A DNA stretch of 64,000 nt, from NCBI GenBank assembly GCA_945870325.1, contig CAMBRQ010000002.1, positions 62,001-126,000 on the forward strand, read 5' to 3'. Each line of letters starts with the position of its first letter. The stretch's first letter is position 1. This document shows, one piece after another, positions 62,560-64,000 of the stretch. The translations under genes were made by a program, and so were the position numbers. The notes below the pieces were generated by a model that worked only from the letters and a program-made list of their open reading frames with translations, had not been told where the DNA came from and made no database searches. The DNA is from an uncultured Dorea sp. Its GTDB lineage: Bacteria; Bacillota; Clostridia; Lachnospirales; Lachnospiraceae.

Positions 62560-64000
62560 ATGATTACATTGACGGGGAAAAAGGTATCCGAAGGCATTGC
62601 CATCGGTAAATTATCTTTTTATAAAAGGGATTCAAAAGAGATTCGCCGCATCTATGTAAAAGATGTTGAAAAGGAAGTACAGCGCTTTCAAAAGGCACGT
62701 CAGAAAGGCATACAGGAATTAAAGACGCTCTGCGATACGGCAGCAAAAGAAGTGGGTGAAGCCAATGCCGCAATCTTCGAGATGCAGCAGATGATACTGG
62801 AGGATCAGGATTTTGTTGATCAGATCACGAATATTATTGTAGAGCAGAAACTGAATGCAGAATATGCGATTCAGAGTGCGGCTGAGAATTTCATATCAGT
62901 GGCGATGGCAGGCGACAAGAATTATGTGCAGGGGCATGATGCGGATATCAAAGATGTTGCAAATCGTATTCTGCGTATTCTGGCCAGAGCATGGAAGGAC
63001 AAGATGCTGACGGATGAACCGTTTGTTCTGGCTACGGGTGAATTGTATCCAAGTGAAGCGGTTCAGTTGGATAAGACGAAGGTTCTGGGGTTTGTTACAA
63101 GGTATGGAACGATCAATTCTCATACCGCGGTACTTGCCCGTACAAAAGGGATTCCTTCGGTAATCGGACTTGGAGAAGCGCTTAAGAAGGATTATGAAGG
63201 AAAGACCATCCTTGTAGATGGATTCGAAGGAAAAGTATATATTGAGCCTGATTATACAACGATTACGAAGATGAAGCAGAAGCAGGACGCCAATCATACA
63301 CAGGTGCAGAACCTGGAACGATTGAAGGGGAAGGAGAATATCACCCAGAGCGGACAGAAGATTGATGTCTGTGCGAACATTGGCAGCAGGGAAGATATTG
63401 AGAATGTACTTCGTTGTGATGCAGGAGGAATTGGATTGTTCCGAAGTGAATTCCTGTATATGGAGAATGGAATGAAACTTCCGACAGAAGAGCAGCAGTT
63501 TCAGGCATATAAGCTGGCTGCCGAGTCTATGGGAGCCAAGAAGGTAGTGATACGGACGGCGGATCTTGGCGGCGACAAGACTGCTGAGTGTCTGGATCTG
63601 GGAGAAGACTCGAATCCGGCAATCGGATATCGTGGTATCCGAGTTTCTATGGATAAAGAGGATATCTTCAAGACTCAGCTTCGTGCTATATTAAGAGCGT
63701 CCGCATTCGGGAATATTTCTATTATGTTTCCGATGATTACATCGATAGAAGAAGTAACCTGGGCCAAGGATATGCTCCAGAAGGCGAAAAAGGAACTTAA
63801 GAATGAAAAGACTGCTTATGATGAAGAGATTCCGGTAGGGGTTATGATAGAGACGCCGGCTGCGGTTATGATCAGTGGAGAATTGGCAAGAGAAGTTGAT
63901 TTCTTCAGTATCGGAACCAATGATCTGTCCCAGTTTACGCTGGGAATGGACAGGCAGAATGCAAAGATCGACAGATTCTATAATCCGCATCATCCGGCAC
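62560..64000 (+). CDS. ptsI: Phosphoenolpyruvate-protein phosphotransferase (PTS enzyme I), 3' end outside the window
   Basis: Open from ATG 62560 (AAAGGA 9 nt upstream) to the window end, 480 codons of an expected ~570. Enzyme I of the sugar PTS: N-terminal HPr-binding helical domain, the phosphohistidine region SHTAVLARTKGIPSVIG (family: TSHSAI), linker, and the PEP-binding barrel with FRSEFLYM, IRTADLGGDK, NPAIGYRGIR, MFPMITSIEE, GVMIETPAA and FFSIGTNDLSQF. The residues before the histidine (TRYGTIN) differ from the usual GGxTS. It takes phosphate from PEP and passes it to HPr. ptsH is not adjacent. Confidence 0.95.
   Translation, partial: MITLTGKKVSEGIAIGKLSFYKRDSKEIRRIYVKDVEKEVQRFQKARQKGIQELKTLCDTAAKEVGEANAAIFEMQQMILEDQDFVDQITNIIVEQKLNAEYAIQSAAENFISVAMAGDKNYVQGHDADIKDVANRILRILARAWKDKMLTDEPFVLATGELYPSEAVQLDKTKVLGFVTRYGTINSHTAVLARTKGIPSVIGLGEALKKDYEGKTILVDGFEGKVYIEPDYTTITKMKQKQDANHTQVQNLERLKGKENITQSGQKIDVCANIGSREDIENVLRCDAGGIGLFRSEFLYMENGMKLPTEEQQFQAYKLAAESMGAKKVVIRTADLGGDKTAECLDLGEDSNPAIGYRGIRVSMDKEDIFKTQLRAILRASAFGNISIMFPMITSIEEVTWAKDMLQKAKKELKNEKTAYDEEIPVGVMIETPAAVMISGELAREVDFFSIGTNDLSQFTLGMDRQNAKIDRFYNPHHPA

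Overview
The window reads as a low-to-mid GC Bacillota chromosome, most likely a gut Lachnospiraceae (Dorea / Mediterraneibacter / Blautia type). The reasons are a Gram-positive PolC, the MurT-GatD pair, DUF4364, the rho-rpmE-DUF1385-prmC-prfA block, HAAS-domain proteins next to PadR, AAGGAGG-type ribosome sites and TTGACA/TATAAT promoters with 17-bp spacing. No rRNA, tRNA, CRISPR array, phage or transposase gene was seen.

Layout. 1-1661: end of an M19 dipeptidase, then argG on the minus strand with an ARG-box promoter. 1931-6474: a PadR / HAAS-SEDS-like module followed by a decaying ABC transporter (frameshifted permease, ATPase with stops) and a second, internally deleted HAAS-SEDS-like copy. 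6516-11690: arginine operon argC-GNAT-argJ-argB-argD under a near-perfect ARG-box palindrome. 11756-18377: small DMT transporter, ComEA, a two-component system, a GerMN lipoprotein and ComEC. 18503-23541: an FMN alpha-hydroxy-acid oxidase with an N-terminal cysteine cluster, holA, lepA, hemW. 24452-27040 (minus): malic enzyme, a YhcC-type radical SAM protein, DUF4364. 27149-32023: rho, rpmE, DUF1385, prmC, prfA. 32107-39905: ABC exporter, surface nucleotidase, DUF2156, aminotransferase, hisC, small multidrug export protein. 40537-43578: PfkB kinase, murT, gatD. 43599-50570: XRE regulator, two small unknowns, ispG, polC. 50590-53035: two EamA transporters and an rRNA-methylase-like protein. 53951-61988: iron alcohol dehydrogenase (minus), PNPOx-like protein, iorA-iorB-paaK-ACT (aryl-acid metabolism), ferritin, BFD-like ferredoxin, SseB. 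62104-64000: cspA (minus) and the start of ptsI.

The most unusual structure is a pair of ~910-bp non-coding elements at 23542-24451 and 53036-53950. Each fills the whole gap between two convergent genes, begins at their stop codons, has GGGGAATTT-type inverted ends, and carries two very large hairpins arranged tail to tail (up to a 41-bp perfect stem). The two elements are inverted copies of each other. Their flanks are well conserved, while the hairpin arms have diverged with paired, complementary changes. I do not recognise this element; it is the best candidate here for something undescribed.
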